Notes: generated from the letters alone by a model not told the origin. 64,000 nt of DNA from Streptomyces sp. NBC_01428 (GCF_036231965.1 NZ_CP109499.1:4092001-4156000); one strand, 5' to 3'. Positions 45,697 through 54,452 are shown, counted from the first letter of the stretch. A program made the numbers and translations.

Positions 45697-46113
45697 ATGG
45701 AGTACACCCACAGCGAAGGCCCTTGGGTCGAGACCGCCGTGAAGCTGGTCATTCGCAAATCGGACTTGGATGCCGATCTCGTCTCCAGGTCGATCCCCTT
45801 GGATCCGACGACTGTCCAACTTCCGGGAATCGACCCCCTGAATCCGGGTTCGATTCGGGACGGCCTGTGGATCGTCCAGGTTCACGGCAGAATGCCGGGC
45901 GGAGTCAGCGACCAGCTCGGCACCTTGTTGAGCAAGGTGGAACCCCACGCGCACGTACTCTCTCAACTGGCCTCTCAGGGGTACGAGATCCATATCGACA
46001 TCTCTGGATTCGTCGGCCGTGGAGCCACTTTCACGTTGCCCGCCGATGTCGTCCGGAGATCCGCGGCTCTCGGCCTGCCCGTGACCATCTCGACCAGCGT
46101 CAGCGATCGGTGA
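45697..46113 (+). CDS. DUF4279-like protein, candidate immunity protein
   Basis: 138 residues, starting 14 bases after the toxin stop. VKLVIRKSDLDADLVSRSIPLDP begins a ferredoxin-like alpha-beta pattern as in DUF4279 proteins, and GYEIHIDISGFVGRGATFTLPADVV is shared with the next gene, so the two are tandem paralogues. Proteins of this family are found downstream of toxins and as immunity proteins. Lower GC than the trunk supports acquisition with the toxin tip. Immunity is inferred. Confidence 0.7.
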   Translation: MEYTHSEGPWVETAVKLVIRKSDLDADLVSRSIPLDPTTVQLPGIDPLNPGSIRDGLWIVQVHGRMPGGVSDQLGTLLSKVEPHAHVLSQLASQGYEIHIDISGFVGRGATFTLPADVVRRSAALGLPVTISTSVSDR

Positions 46114-46121
46114 GACCTCCC

Positions 46122-46583
46122 ATGGAACTGTTCGCCACCTGGGGCGCACCCCAGGCCGCCCTGCTCATCACAGGTCGAGACCTGGTCCCCGGAGAGATCA
46201 CGCAAGAGCTGGGCCTCACACCGGCCTTCTCCCGAGAAGCGACGGCCGGTGCCGCGTTCCGGCCCGGAGAGAGCTGTTGGGCCGTCCTGGTCACCGGTGA
46301 AGCCGATCAGGGCTTCGACACCCCCATCGAGAAACTCGTCGAGCTGATCTCACCTGCCCTCGAGGCGATTCGAGGAGTTCAGCGGCGCGGACACGACGTC
46401 CGGCTCGACCTCAGCGGTCATGTGCGGCGAGGGTCTCGGACCTACCTCTCCCCCCGTGCGTTGAGCAGTCTCGCCCAGCTCGAACTGCCGGTTTCCCTGA
46501 CGACGGACGCCGATCCGCCCACACGTTCCGAGGACCTCCTGGACTGGCTGCCCGCCCCCGACGGCTCGCACCGAGCCACGTGA
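46122..46583 (+). CDS. Second DUF4279-like protein, candidate immunity protein
   Basis: 153 residues, starting eight bases after the preceding gene. It has LLITGRDLVPGEITQELGLTP at the N-terminal part, then GHDVRLDLSGHVRRGSRTYLSPRAL, which aligns with the previous protein's IDISGFVGRGATFTLP segment. Two copies of an immunity-type gene behind one toxin can protect against related toxin variants. ATG 46122 follows GACCTCCC; the ribosome site is weak. Confidence 0.7.
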   Translation: MELFATWGAPQAALLITGRDLVPGEITQELGLTPAFSREATAGAAFRPGESCWAVLVTGEADQGFDTPIEKLVELISPALEAIRGVQRRGHDVRLDLSGHVRRGSRTYLSPRALSSLAQLELPVSLTTDADPPTRSEDLLDWLPAPDGSHRAT

Positions 46584-46596
46584 AAGGACTCATCGC

Positions 46597-47226
46597 ATGA
46601 CCGCCACAGCCGCCGCCCTGCCGGTCGGCGTCTCTCTGTCCGTTCCGGAGTCATGGTGGGAGTTCGACATCCGTCCCGAAGGCAGGGACGCCACCGTTCG
46701 GGCGCTCGTGGACGACCGGGTGCGTGAGCTCCCGGAGCTCGCTCCCTACCGGTCGGACCTGGCCACCATGCTCCGCAGGATGGCCAAGGACGCGCACGAC
46801 TCCGGGGCCGTGTACATGGGCTGCATGGCCGAGAACCTCGACGGCGTCCCCCTCTCGGCGACGATCACCGTGTCCGTCGTGGGGGCCAAGGACAAGCAGG
46901 GTGCGGCGCTGTCCACCGACCCCCGGGCCATCGCGGACAGCCTCCGCACCATCACGCCTCGACGCGAAGGCGACGTCTGGCGCACGGTGACCACGGTCGA
47001 GATCCCCGAAATCGGCCTCGCGGCAAGGACGTTCGGCGTCGAGGACGTACCCGTCGCGCAGGGCGACACCCGTACCCTTCGTATGGTGCTGACCCAGACC
47101 TACATCCCCGTCCCGGGAACCACCGACCAGGTCGTTCTCGTCTCCGGTGCGAGCCCCGTGCTGGACCTGGCCGAGGCGTTCCACGACATTTTCGACGCGG
47201 TGACCAGCACCTTCCGCTTCGTCTGA
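46597..47226 (+). CDS. SWWEFD-motif protein, paralogue of the gene at 60769
   Basis: 209 residues. VPESWWEFDIRPEGRD near residue 17, then long alternating strands, and a C-terminal strand-helix pair LVSGASPVLDLAEAFHDIFDAVTSTFRF. The same motifs occur in the protein at 60769-61416 (VPESWWEFDVRPESRD; SQVLDLADSFFDIFDAITSTFRF). The outline (beta sandwich ending in an amphipathic helix with SF/TFRF) recalls PsbP/DcrB-DUF1795 proteins, a group that includes Eag chaperones of Rhs effectors. In both modules the toxin has membrane helices. So a chaperone for toxin delivery is suggested. AAAGGA precedes ATG 46597. No signal peptide. Confidence 0.7.
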   Translation: MTATAAALPVGVSLSVPESWWEFDIRPEGRDATVRALVDDRVRELPELAPYRSDLATMLRRMAKDAHDSGAVYMGCMAENLDGVPLSATITVSVVGAKDKQGAALSTDPRAIADSLRTITPRREGDVWRTVTTVEIPEIGLAARTFGVEDVPVAQGDTRTLRMVLTQTYIPVPGTTDQVVLVSGASPVLDLAEAFHDIFDAVTSTFRFV

Positions 47227-47258
47227 CCGAGACCTCAGGACCCAGGAGGGGGACCGAC

Positions 47259-47600
47259 ATGGGTGGTGGCGGCAAGAGTGACCTCGCGCTCCCGTTGAGC
47301 GAGCTGGAGGACTACGGCGGGCGGCTGCGGGACATCAAGAAGCGGCTGAACCACACCAAGAAGCTCTTCGAGAGCTACAAGGACGACCTCGGCGACGACA
47401 CCGTCTACGACGCCCTGGACGACTTCGAGTCGGGCTGGGAGGACGGCCGAGAGGACATCGGCCAGGCCCTCGACGCCCTCGCCGAGATGTCCGACGCCGT
47501 GGTCCGCGAGTTCCGCAAACTCGACGACAAGCTGGCCAAGGACGTGAAGGACGGGGTGAAGACGGAGGACGGCGGGCAGAAGGGCGGGGGCGGCAAGTAG
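47259..47600 (+). CDS. WXG100-like small helical protein
   Basis: 113 residues, with AGGAGGGGG before ATG 47259. Two long helices with LPLSELEDYGGRLRDIKKRL and DALDDFESGWEDGREDIGQAL, the SGW turn standing where WXG proteins have W-x-G. It ends in a Gly/Lys tail (GGQKGGGGK). Such small proteins are exported or act as partners in the type VII (ESX-like) pathway. It lies 32 bases after the SWWEFD gene. It is convergent with the Tad genes, with a 157-base gap (47601-47757) containing a repeated GTCGGCCTCGAC at 47697 and 47739. Confidence 0.72.
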   Translation: MGGGGKSDLALPLSELEDYGGRLRDIKKRLNHTKKLFESYKDDLGDDTVYDALDDFESGWEDGREDIGQALDALAEMSDAVVREFRKLDDKLAKDVKDGVKTEDGGQKGGGGK

Positions 47601-47757
47601 CCCGAGCCCAGGACAGTTTGGGCAATTGGGCGGTTTCGGCCGAGCGGCTGCGAACCGGCACGGCCACGCCGCCTCGGCCCGCGCCGTTGCCCGGCCGTCG
47701 GCCTCGACCGACGCCTCCGCCCGCGTCGTTCCCGGGCAGTCGGCCTCGACGGCCGGC

Positions 47758-48297
47758 TCAGCCCACCTCGTTCTCCGCCACCGCGCGCCCGTGCACCGTG
47801 ACGTCGCCGCCGTAGAACAGGCCCGTGAACACCGGTGAATAGGTCAGCTGGACCTCGACCTCGACCTGGTCGGCGTCCGCGGCCACGCAGTGGGTGGACC
47901 CGATGTCCCGGCCGGACATGCCCATCTCCCGGGCGAACGCCTTCACGCGGGCGTCGCAGTTCTGCGAGTTGATCGGGGCGGGGCCGTTCTGGTTGTCGTA
48001 GAGGGACTCCAGGTCGATGTCCTGGGCGGCGTAGCGGGCGGCCTGCTCGGCGATGTCGGCGGCGCGTTCCCGCTTGGAGATGGACATGCCGCCGTCGATG
48101 ACGAACGCGGACAGGGACAGGAAGAGCAGCGCGAAGATGATGACCGCGCCCGCCCCCGAGCCCCGGTCGTCCAGGCGGGCCGTGCGTGCCGCGAACCAGG
48201 AGCGGGCCCGCGTGCCCACCCGAGCGGCACGTACGGCATGGGCGTCATGCACGTCATCCGCGTCATGGACCTCATGCACAGCGGAGTTCAGCCTCAT
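47758..48297 (-). CDS. TadG-like pilus assembly protein
   Basis: 179 residues. DDRGSGAGAVIIFALLFLSLSAFVIDGG is the membrane segment typical of TadE/TadG proteins, followed by SISKRERAADIAEQAARYAAQDID. The N-terminal 25 residues carry repeated His-Asp/Val units (VHEVHDADDVHDAHAV) encoded by near-repeats of GTCATG. ATG 48297 overlaps the preceding stop by four bases. It is last in the Tad operon. The repeated N terminus is odd and may be an expansion. Confidence 0.8.
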   Translation of the reverse strand: MRLNSAVHEVHDADDVHDAHAVRAARVGTRARSWFAARTARLDDRGSGAGAVIIFALLFLSLSAFVIDGGMSISKRERAADIAEQAARYAAQDIDLESLYDNQNGPAPINSQNCDARVKAFAREMGMSGRDIGSTHCVAADADQVEVEVQLTYSPVFTGLFYGGDVTVHGRAVAENEVG

Positions 48298-48740
48298 GCC
48301 GTCCTCCGGAACGGGTCGAGGGGCGAGCTGAAGCTGGACTTCAGGGTGGTCGGGACGTCGAGGCCGATCATCGCGAGACCCCGGACCTCGCAGCTCACCT
48401 CGACCGAGAAGAGCGTGTCCGGCTCGAACCCCGCGCTGGTCTGCATCACCGTGACCGGCCCCGAGCAGATGTCCCCGAGGTCCGCCTCGGCCGCCTTGCG
48501 CGCCTCGGCCATCGCGGTCCCGTGGTCCTTCTGGATCGAGCCGGCCCGCGCCGCGTCCCGGGCGGCGCCGTCCAACGCACCGCGCCCGTCGACCAGTTGG
48601 CCGAACGCCACCAGCACCAGGATGAACAGGATCATCACGGGAGCGAGGATCACCACCTCGATGGTGGACAGGCCCCGGTCGTCACGACGGCGGGTCGTCC
48701 GGGGGCGTGGAGCGGCCGGCGAGGGCTTCGGTACCGTCAC
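48294..48740 (-). CDS. TadE-like pseudopilin
   Basis: 148 residues. After DDRGLSTIEVVILAPVMILFILVLVAFG, a class III-type leader with Glu at position +5 of the membrane helix, the rest is extracellular. It belongs to the TadE family, minor pilins processed by the prepilin peptidase. It overlaps both neighbours by four bases. Confidence 0.85.
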   Translation of the reverse strand: MTVPKPSPAAPRPRTTRRRDDRGLSTIEVVILAPVMILFILVLVAFGQLVDGRGALDGAARDAARAGSIQKDHGTAMAEARKAAEADLGDICSGPVTVMQTSAGFEPDTLFSVEVSCEVRGLAMIGLDVPTTLKSSFSSPLDPFRRTA

Positions 48741-49192
48741 GGGCCCTCATCCTCCACGAACCGTTCCACCGGGCCCGACGACTGCGCGTGCACCGTCAGG
48801 TCCAGGCCGGGGAAGACCGTGGGGATCTTCGCCGTGATCTCGACGCCCACGGTGTCCGGGTCGGGCTGCAGCAGTTTCACGTCCGGGGACAGCACCAGCT
48901 GCGGGCCGAGCTGCTGGATGTAGCTGTCCACGACGTCCCGCGCGTCACCGCGCCACGCCCCGGGCTGCGCGTCCGCCGTCGCGCGGGCCTTGCGGGCACC
49001 CGCCTGCGCCGCCGCCTGCGCCACGTGGTCGGCGAAGAAGTACAACGCGAACTGCACCGTCGCGAAGATCATGAAGAAGAGCACCGGAGTGAGCAGCACG
49101 AACTCGATCGCGGTCATGCCGGAGTCGCCGCGGGCGGAGGCTGCCTCCACCCTGCGGCGCACCCAGCGACGTACCCCTTGACGTGCGCGCAC
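48737..49192 (-). CDS. TadE-like pseudopilin
   Basis: 151 residues. Basic N terminus (RRWVRRRVEAASARGDSGM) and TAIEFVLLTPVLFFMIFATVQFALYF helix with the Glu of the TadE/pilin processing motif. The start overlaps the next gene's stop in the same operon, and the stop overlaps the following TadE-like start. Confidence 0.85.
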   Translation of the reverse strand: MRARQGVRRWVRRRVEAASARGDSGMTAIEFVLLTPVLFFMIFATVQFALYFFADHVAQAAAQAGARKARATADAQPGAWRGDARDVVDSYIQQLGPQLVLSPDVKLLQPDPDTVGVEITAKIPTVFPGLDLTVHAQSSGPVERFVEDEGP

Positions 49193-49215
49193 CCGAATCC
49201 CCGTCTACGTCGCGT

Positions 49216-49467
49216 TCAGCAGGTCTTGCCCGCGTCGGCACCCTTGATGCAGTCGCCGACCTTGTTGGCGCCGTCGCTCAGCGCGGCGTTGATGATCGCG
49301 GCGACGACGCCGACGATCGCGACGACGACGGCGGAGATGATGACCCACTCGACCGCGGACGCACCCCGGTCGAGTTCGCCGGAGCGGGCACGCTGCACCC
49401 GGCCCTGGAGGAAGGTGATCAGGAAGTCCACCCCCGGGATCCCGGTGTTGAAGTTCCGTCCGTTCAT
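49216..49467 (-). CDS. Flp-type major pilin
   Basis: 83 residues. GASAVEWVIISAVVVAIVGVVAAIINAAL follows a basic leader, with the pilin Glu at +5 after the Gly, the cut site of the prepilin peptidase. The mature protein is short (about 45 residues) with a C-terminal Cys-containing end (GDCIKGADAGKTC). It is the pilus fibre subunit by family knowledge. A 90-base gap (49468-49557) precedes it after tadC and probably carries its own ribosome site and processing region. Confidence 0.8.
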   Translation of the reverse strand: MNGRNFNTGIPGVDFLITFLQGRVQRARSGELDRGASAVEWVIISAVVVAIVGVVAAIINAALSDGANKVGDCIKGADAGKTC

Positions 49468-49557
49468 GGTGAGTTGTCCTCTCGGAGTTGTTTCGGTGGT
49501 CGGCTGGCGACGAGATGGGACGCTTTTCGGTACCGCGGACGTACGGACGCTCGACGG

Positions 49558-50481
49558 TCAGACCTGGAACACGCGCATCGCCGCCGGGAAGATCAGGAAG
49601 ACCAGGAAGCCGGCACACAGCAGGAGTTGGGCCACGAGCATCGACTGGGACTTCTCGCCCGCGCTGCCCTCGATCTCGGACAGCTCGCGGTGCCGCATCG
49701 TCTCGGCGCGCGAGGCGAGCGACTCGCGCACCTTGGCGCCGTCGTCCGCGACCAGCGCCAGCGAGGCCGACAGGTCCTTCAGCTCCTCGACGCCGAGTTC
49801 CTCACCGAGCGAACCGAGCGCCTGCCACTGGCTGATGCCGGTGATCCGGGCGTCGGCGAGCGCGTTGCGGATGCGCTGCGTGGCCCAGCCGTCGGAGATC
49901 TCGGCCGCGGCCATCAGCGCCTCGGGCAGACCCCGGCCGCCCGCCAGGCTCATCGACACGAGGTCCAGGTACGCGCCGATCACGCGCCGCAGGTCACGCC
50001 GCCTGTCCACCGCGTCCCGCCGTACCTCCAGGTCGGGCAGGAAGAAGAAGACGACCGCGAAGAGCAGCGCGAGCCAGACCGGGATGATCGGGCTCCTGCC
50101 GAAGCCGAGCGTCCACACGACCGCGAACAGCAGCGGCCCGAAGAACACGCCGGCCGCGGCCAGCAGCACCTTCGTCGCGAGGAACCTCTCCCAACTCCGG
50201 TCCAGGACGGCCAGGTCGGCGCGCAGCGAACGCTGCTCCCAGCCCTGCTGGAGATAGAAGTCGGAGACGCGCGCGCCCACTTGGGCGCGCAGTCCGGCGA
50301 GCCGTCCGGTGTCCTGCTGCCCGTGGTGCGCGGACTCGTACGCCGCCCCGCGGGCCCGCATCGCGTCGATGCGGGCGACCTGGGCGACGGCGCTGCGCCG
50401 CGACGGCATGAGGGCGCGGACGAGGGCGTAGACGCCCAGGCCGAGCACGGCGCCGATCACGATCGGCATGGTCAGGTTCAT
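49558..50481 (-). CDS. TadC-like type II secretion F-domain protein
   Basis: 307 residues, polytopic. An integral inner-membrane component of the Tad secretion platform. The T2SF-type domain is in LVSMSLAGGRGLPEALMAAAEIS and GEELGVEELKDLSASLALVADDGAKVRESLASRAE. Four membrane segments, two near residues 5-25 and 110-150, two at the end. It overlaps tadB by four bases. Confidence 0.88.
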   Translation of the reverse strand: MNLTMPIVIGAVLGLGVYALVRALMPSRRSAVAQVARIDAMRARGAAYESAHHGQQDTGRLAGLRAQVGARVSDFYLQQGWEQRSLRADLAVLDRSWERFLATKVLLAAAGVFFGPLLFAVVWTLGFGRSPIIPVWLALLFAVVFFFLPDLEVRRDAVDRRRDLRRVIGAYLDLVSMSLAGGRGLPEALMAAAEISDGWATQRIRNALADARITGISQWQALGSLGEELGVEELKDLSASLALVADDGAKVRESLASRAETMRHRELSEIEGSAGEKSQSMLVAQLLLCAGFLVFLIFPAAMRVFQV

Positions 50482-51518
50482 CGGCGTACCGCCTCATCAC
50501 CAGGAGCCGGCGTACGGGGGCGTACGAACCGCACGGACGCTTCGTCGCGCACCAGGAACCGTTCGGGCGTCTCGATGGTGGACAGCTTGCGCAGCCACCA
50601 GAAGCCGAGCGCGAACAGGCCGCAGACGCAGGCCAGGACGAGCTGGCCGACCGCGGTCCCGTACGGCTCGACGAAGTCACGGTTGAAGATCGACAGTCCG
50701 AGCACGAACGCGATGGACACCGCGACGACGATCTGGACGGAGCGCCGCGTCGAGGCGCGCTGGGCCATCACGCGCTGGCGCATGTCGACCTCCTCGCGGG
50801 CGGACTTGGCGAGGGCGCCGAGCACCTGCCGGAGCCCCGGGCCGCGCAGCTTCGCGTTGAGGATGAGGGCGGCGACGATGATGTCCGCGGACGCGTCGTC
50901 GATCTCGTCGGCGAGCTGCTGGAGCGCCTCGGGCAGCGGGGTGCGCGAGCGCAGCCGGTCGACCAGGGCGTCGAGGTGCGGGCGCAGGACGGGGGCGGAG
51001 GCGCGTGCCGAGGCGGGGATGGCCTGTTCCAGGCCGACCGCGCCCGCGATGGTGTCGCGCAGCGACTCGGTCCAGGAGGCGAGGGCCTCCACGCGGCGCA
51101 TCGCGGACCGCTCCTCCGAGGCGCCTCCGAAGAGCTTGTCCCAGAAGAAGACGAGGATGCCGGCGGCGATTCCGGCGACGGCCCAGCGGGTGAGGAGGAG
51201 GACGACGAGCCCGGCGATCGCCGCGACGGAACCGCGCTGACCGACGAACCTGATCAGCTCGTTGGCCCGTTCGGTCGCCTTCTGCTTCTCGTGCTCCGGC
51301 TTGGCCGGCAGTCCGCGGACGGCGACGGCGAACAGCGCGAGGCCGCCGCCGACGGCCACTCCGCAGCCGAGCGCGTACAGCATGGTCGTGGAGAACAGAC
51401 CGCCCATGGAACCGAGCGAGTCGAGCGCCGCGAGGGACGTCATGTCCTTGCTCCCGGTCGTCGTGACGGGTGGTGCGGCGGACGTTGCGATGGTGGTCGT
51501 GAGGGTCATCGTCGTCAC
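50478..51518 (-). CDS. TadB-like type II secretion F-domain protein
   Basis: 346 residues. Partner of TadC in the inner-membrane platform. The F-domain pattern LVDRLRSRTPLPEALQQLADEIDDASADIIVAALILNAKLRGPGLRQVLGALAKSAREEVDMRQRV is seen, with helices at about 40-60, 110-140 and near 270-310. The N-terminal Thr-rich extension (TTTIATSAAPPVTTTGS) is variable. It overlaps tadA and tadC by four bases. Confidence 0.88.
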   Translation of the reverse strand: MTTMTLTTTIATSAAPPVTTTGSKDMTSLAALDSLGSMGGLFSTTMLYALGCGVAVGGGLALFAVAVRGLPAKPEHEKQKATERANELIRFVGQRGSVAAIAGLVVLLLTRWAVAGIAAGILVFFWDKLFGGASEERSAMRRVEALASWTESLRDTIAGAVGLEQAIPASARASAPVLRPHLDALVDRLRSRTPLPEALQQLADEIDDASADIIVAALILNAKLRGPGLRQVLGALAKSAREEVDMRQRVMAQRASTRRSVQIVVAVSIAFVLGLSIFNRDFVEPYGTAVGQLVLACVCGLFALGFWWLRKLSTIETPERFLVRDEASVRFVRPRTPAPGDEAVRR

Positions 51519-52825
51519 CAGTTCCCGCTGCCGGGCAGCCGGTAGCCCTGCGCGATGAGCTCGTCGAGGCAGGCGATGGGCGCGTGCGGGACGATCCGGC
51601 CGTCGGGGGCCTCGGCGAACACCTCGCTGGACAGCACCCGCCCGTCGACGCCGTTGACCTCACGGACGGAGGTCACCATGCGCTGGAGCCGGCCGCCGGA
51701 CTCGTACTCGTTGCGGCGCTGGATGAAGACGACGAAGTTCACCGCGCCCGCGATGAGCATCTGGCTCGCCTCGATGGGCAGGCGTTCGTTCGCCTGGAGC
51801 GCGTACGTGGAGATGCGGTTGAAGACCTCGCTGGAGCTGTTCGCGTGGATCGTGGACAGCGAGCCGTCGTTGCCCTGCGACATCGCGTTCAGCATCGTCA
51901 CGATCTCGTCGCCGAGCACCTCACCGACGATGACGCGGGAGGGGTTCATACGGAGCGAACGGCGCACCAACTCGGCCATGGTGATGGCGCCTTGGCCCTC
52001 CGAGTTGGGCAGCCGTTCCTCGAAGGCCACCACGTTCGGGTGCAGGTCGGCGAAGGTGTCGAGGCCGAGTTCCAGGGCGCGTTCGACGGTGATGAGACGC
52101 TCGTACGGCGGGATCTCGTTGGCGAGGGCGCGCAGCAGCGTCGTCTTGCCCGCGTTGGTCGCGCCCGCGATCATGATGTTCTTGCGGGCGCGGACGGCGC
52201 AGGCGAGGAAGTGCGCGACCTCGGGGGCCAGCGTGCCGTTGCCGACCAGGTCGGACATGAAGACCTTGCCCATCCGGGCGCGACGGATCGACAGGGCGGG
52301 CCGGCGGGTGACGTCCATGACGGCGGAGAGCCGGGACCCGTCCGGGAGCCGCAGGTCGAGCTGCGGGTTGGCGGAGTCGAAGGGCCGGGACGACAGGCCC
52401 GAGTAGGCGCCGAGGATCTGGATCAGCTCGATCAGTTCCTCGTCGTTCTCCGCGACGGGATCGCCCGTGGCCTCCCGGCCGTCGGCGTAACCGATGAAGA
52501 CCTGGTCGTGGCCGTTGATGTCGATGTTCTCGACGTCCGTGTCGTCGAGCAGCGGCTGCAGGCGCCCGACGCCGAACAGCGCGGCGTGCACGGCGGCCGC
52601 GTACTGCTCCTCGGTCTCGGCGTCGAGCGGGGTGCGGCCGAGGTTGATCTCGGTGCGGGCGTGGTCCTCGAGTATCTGGGCGATGACGGCGCGCGCGTAG
52701 TGCCGCTCGTCCTCGTTGGACATCGGGGTGACGCCGCGGACCTGGTCCTCGCGCCGCTGCTCGGCGATACGGTCACCGGCGTCCTGCCGGAACCGCTTGA
52801 CGAGCTGGTGGTCGACCGCGGTCAT
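51515..52825 (-). CDS. TadA/CpaF-type pilus assembly ATPase
   Basis: 436 residues. The motor of Tad pilus assembly, a cytoplasmic hexameric ATPase. Walker A IAGATNAGKTTLLRALA, the Asp box, and the Walker B region VIVGEVLGDEIVTML followed by the His box GNDGSLSTIHANSS are present. The N-terminal domain has VENIDINGHDQVFIGYADG typical of CpaF. ATG 52825 overlaps the TadZ-like stop by four bases. Confidence 0.92.
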   Translation of the reverse strand: MTAVDHQLVKRFRQDAGDRIAEQRREDQVRGVTPMSNEDERHYARAVIAQILEDHARTEINLGRTPLDAETEEQYAAAVHAALFGVGRLQPLLDDTDVENIDINGHDQVFIGYADGREATGDPVAENDEELIELIQILGAYSGLSSRPFDSANPQLDLRLPDGSRLSAVMDVTRRPALSIRRARMGKVFMSDLVGNGTLAPEVAHFLACAVRARKNIMIAGATNAGKTTLLRALANEIPPYERLITVERALELGLDTFADLHPNVVAFEERLPNSEGQGAITMAELVRRSLRMNPSRVIVGEVLGDEIVTMLNAMSQGNDGSLSTIHANSSSEVFNRISTYALQANERLPIEASQMLIAGAVNFVVFIQRRNEYESGGRLQRMVTSVREVNGVDGRVLSSEVFAEAPDGRIVPHAPIACLDELIAQGYRLPGSGNW

Positions 52826-53709
52826 CGTCCGGCTCCGGCGGCGGGCTGCCCGTGCGGCCCGGCGGATCCGTGCGGGCCCTGGGAGCCGTGGGGTCCTTCG
52901 GCGGGTACGGACCAGGCGGCGCCGTACTGCTGGTAGAGGTCCGCGGTGACCTTGCGGGCCGAGCGGATGAGCAGCGACTTGTCGAGGCGTCCGCGCCGTC
53001 GTCCGGCCAACTGCTCGGCTCCGGCGGGGTCGTCGGCGAGGGTGCCGACGACGCGCGCACCGGTCTGCGCCGCCACGAGCATGTCGTTCACCTGGTGGAC
53101 GAGCTTGGCGGAGTCGCCCGGGTCGGCGATGAGGACGACACCGATGAGCGGGGTGGCCAGGCTCCCGGCGCCGCGCGGGCCGCCGTGCAGCTTGGCGGAG
53201 AGGGCGGCGGCGCGGTCGCGGACGCGGGCGATGGCCTCGGGCTCGGTACGGGAGAGCAGGAGCACCAGGGCGGCGTGCGGGAAGAGTTCGACGGCCGGGG
53301 TGTCTCCGCTGATCCGGCCGCAGTCGGCGATGACGTCGGCGGGCGCGTTCGGGGAGTCGGCGAGGTGGGCGAAGGCCCGTCCGAGAGTGGGCCACAGCCC
53401 GGCGAGTCCGGCCGCCTGCTCGGCCATGCCGAGGCCGACGAGGACTTCGAGTCCCCCGCTCAACGGCTGTACGTGGTCCCAGAGTTGGTCGGGCACGAGC
53501 CCGCGACGCGCGGTGGCCGCTATCGACAGCATGCCGGTGTTGGGGTTCAGCGGGCCGCCGTGGGCCGCCGCGCTGCGGTACACGAGGTCGCCGCCGGCCG
53601 GGTCGGTCTCGGCGAGCAGGACGCGGCGGGGCCAGACCGCGGAGAGGGCCACCGCGGCGGTGGTGACTCCGGGGGAACCCTTGTCTGCGGCGAGGGCGAT
53701 GAGCGCCAT
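52822..53709 (-). CDS. TadZ/CpaE-like ParA-type ATPase
   Basis: 295 residues. A deviant Walker A (ADKGSPGVTTAAVALS) and ADCGRISGDTP identify a MinD/ParA-like protein. CpaE/TadZ proteins position the pilus machine at the pole. The C-terminal end has repeated GPHGS units (GPHGSQGPHGSAGPHGQ), a Gly/His/Pro tail. It lies 20 bases after the CpaB-like gene. Confidence 0.85.
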   Translation of the reverse strand: MALIALAADKGSPGVTTAAVALSAVWPRRVLLAETDPAGGDLVYRSAAAHGGPLNPNTGMLSIAATARRGLVPDQLWDHVQPLSGGLEVLVGLGMAEQAAGLAGLWPTLGRAFAHLADSPNAPADVIADCGRISGDTPAVELFPHAALVLLLSRTEPEAIARVRDRAAALSAKLHGGPRGAGSLATPLIGVVLIADPGDSAKLVHQVNDMLVAAQTGARVVGTLADDPAGAEQLAGRRRGRLDKSLLIRSARKVTADLYQQYGAAWSVPAEGPHGSQGPHGSAGPHGQPAAGAGR

Positions 53710-53729
53710 GACTGTCTACTCACTCGCCT

Positions 53730-54452
53730 CTAGTTGCCGGGAACGAGGACGAGGGCGACCTTGCCGGCCGACGAGGCCTGGGCGACAGCCGCGGCGTCCC
53801 CGATGTCCACGAGGAGCGTGACCGGCAGGTTGGTGCTGCTTATCGTCGCGTCCGAACTCGTCTTCACGGAGAGGACCTTGGCCTTGTCGACGATCGGACC
53901 GTCGTCCGCGCCGGACGAGCTCGATCCGGAGGCGCCGGCCGAACTCCGGCTGCTGGAGGTGTCGTCACCGACCCGGTAGACGGCGACGGTGTCACCGGTC
54001 TTGATGTCCGTCGGGTACTGCCCCTCCTTGAGGGAGACACCCACGGAGGCCTTGCCGGCGGGAACGGTGGCTCCGTTGGAGAACATCTCACCGATGACGA
54101 GGGTCCCGGCGTAGATGGTGGACTTCGCCTTGAGCGCCTTGAGCGCGCCGAGCTGGTTCCACTTCACGTAGTTGATGCCGGCGTCGTCCGCGACCAGCAC
54201 CGACTTCACGTGGTTGCCCACGGAGTCACCGGCCTGGATGTCGCTGGTCACCTTCACGACCTCGACGCGGTCACCGGCGCGCAGCACCAGCATGGTGGCG
54301 CCGAGGGCGCCGACGAGGATGAGGAGCACGGCGAGTGCGGCCAGCGCGGGTTTGCGCTCGCGAGGCGGCGTGGGAAGACGGTCGCCCATCACCGGGTGAG
54401 CCGACGAGGCGGAACGGTTGTTGCCCGCCCCCGTACGCTCTTGGATCTTCAC
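53730..54452 (-). CDS. SAF-domain CpaB/RcpC-like pilus protein
   Basis: 240 residues. A membrane helix (LAALAVLLILVGALGATMLVL, about 37-58) then an SAF domain (VVKVTSDIQAGDSVGNHV and YAGTLVIGEMFSNGA) and a Ser/Gly-rich loop. In other bacteria CpaB/RcpC stabilises pilus secretion. It is the first gene of the operon; the 416-base region upstream (54453-54868) should carry its promoter. Confidence 0.85.
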   Translation of the reverse strand: MKIQERTGAGNNRSASSAHPVMGDRLPTPPRERKPALAALAVLLILVGALGATMLVLRAGDRVEVVKVTSDIQAGDSVGNHVKSVLVADDAGINYVKWNQLGALKALKAKSTIYAGTLVIGEMFSNGATVPAGKASVGVSLKEGQYPTDIKTGDTVAVYRVGDDTSSSRSSAGASGSSSSGADDGPIVDKAKVLSVKTSSDATISSTNLPVTLLVDIGDAAAVAQASSAGKVALVLVPGN

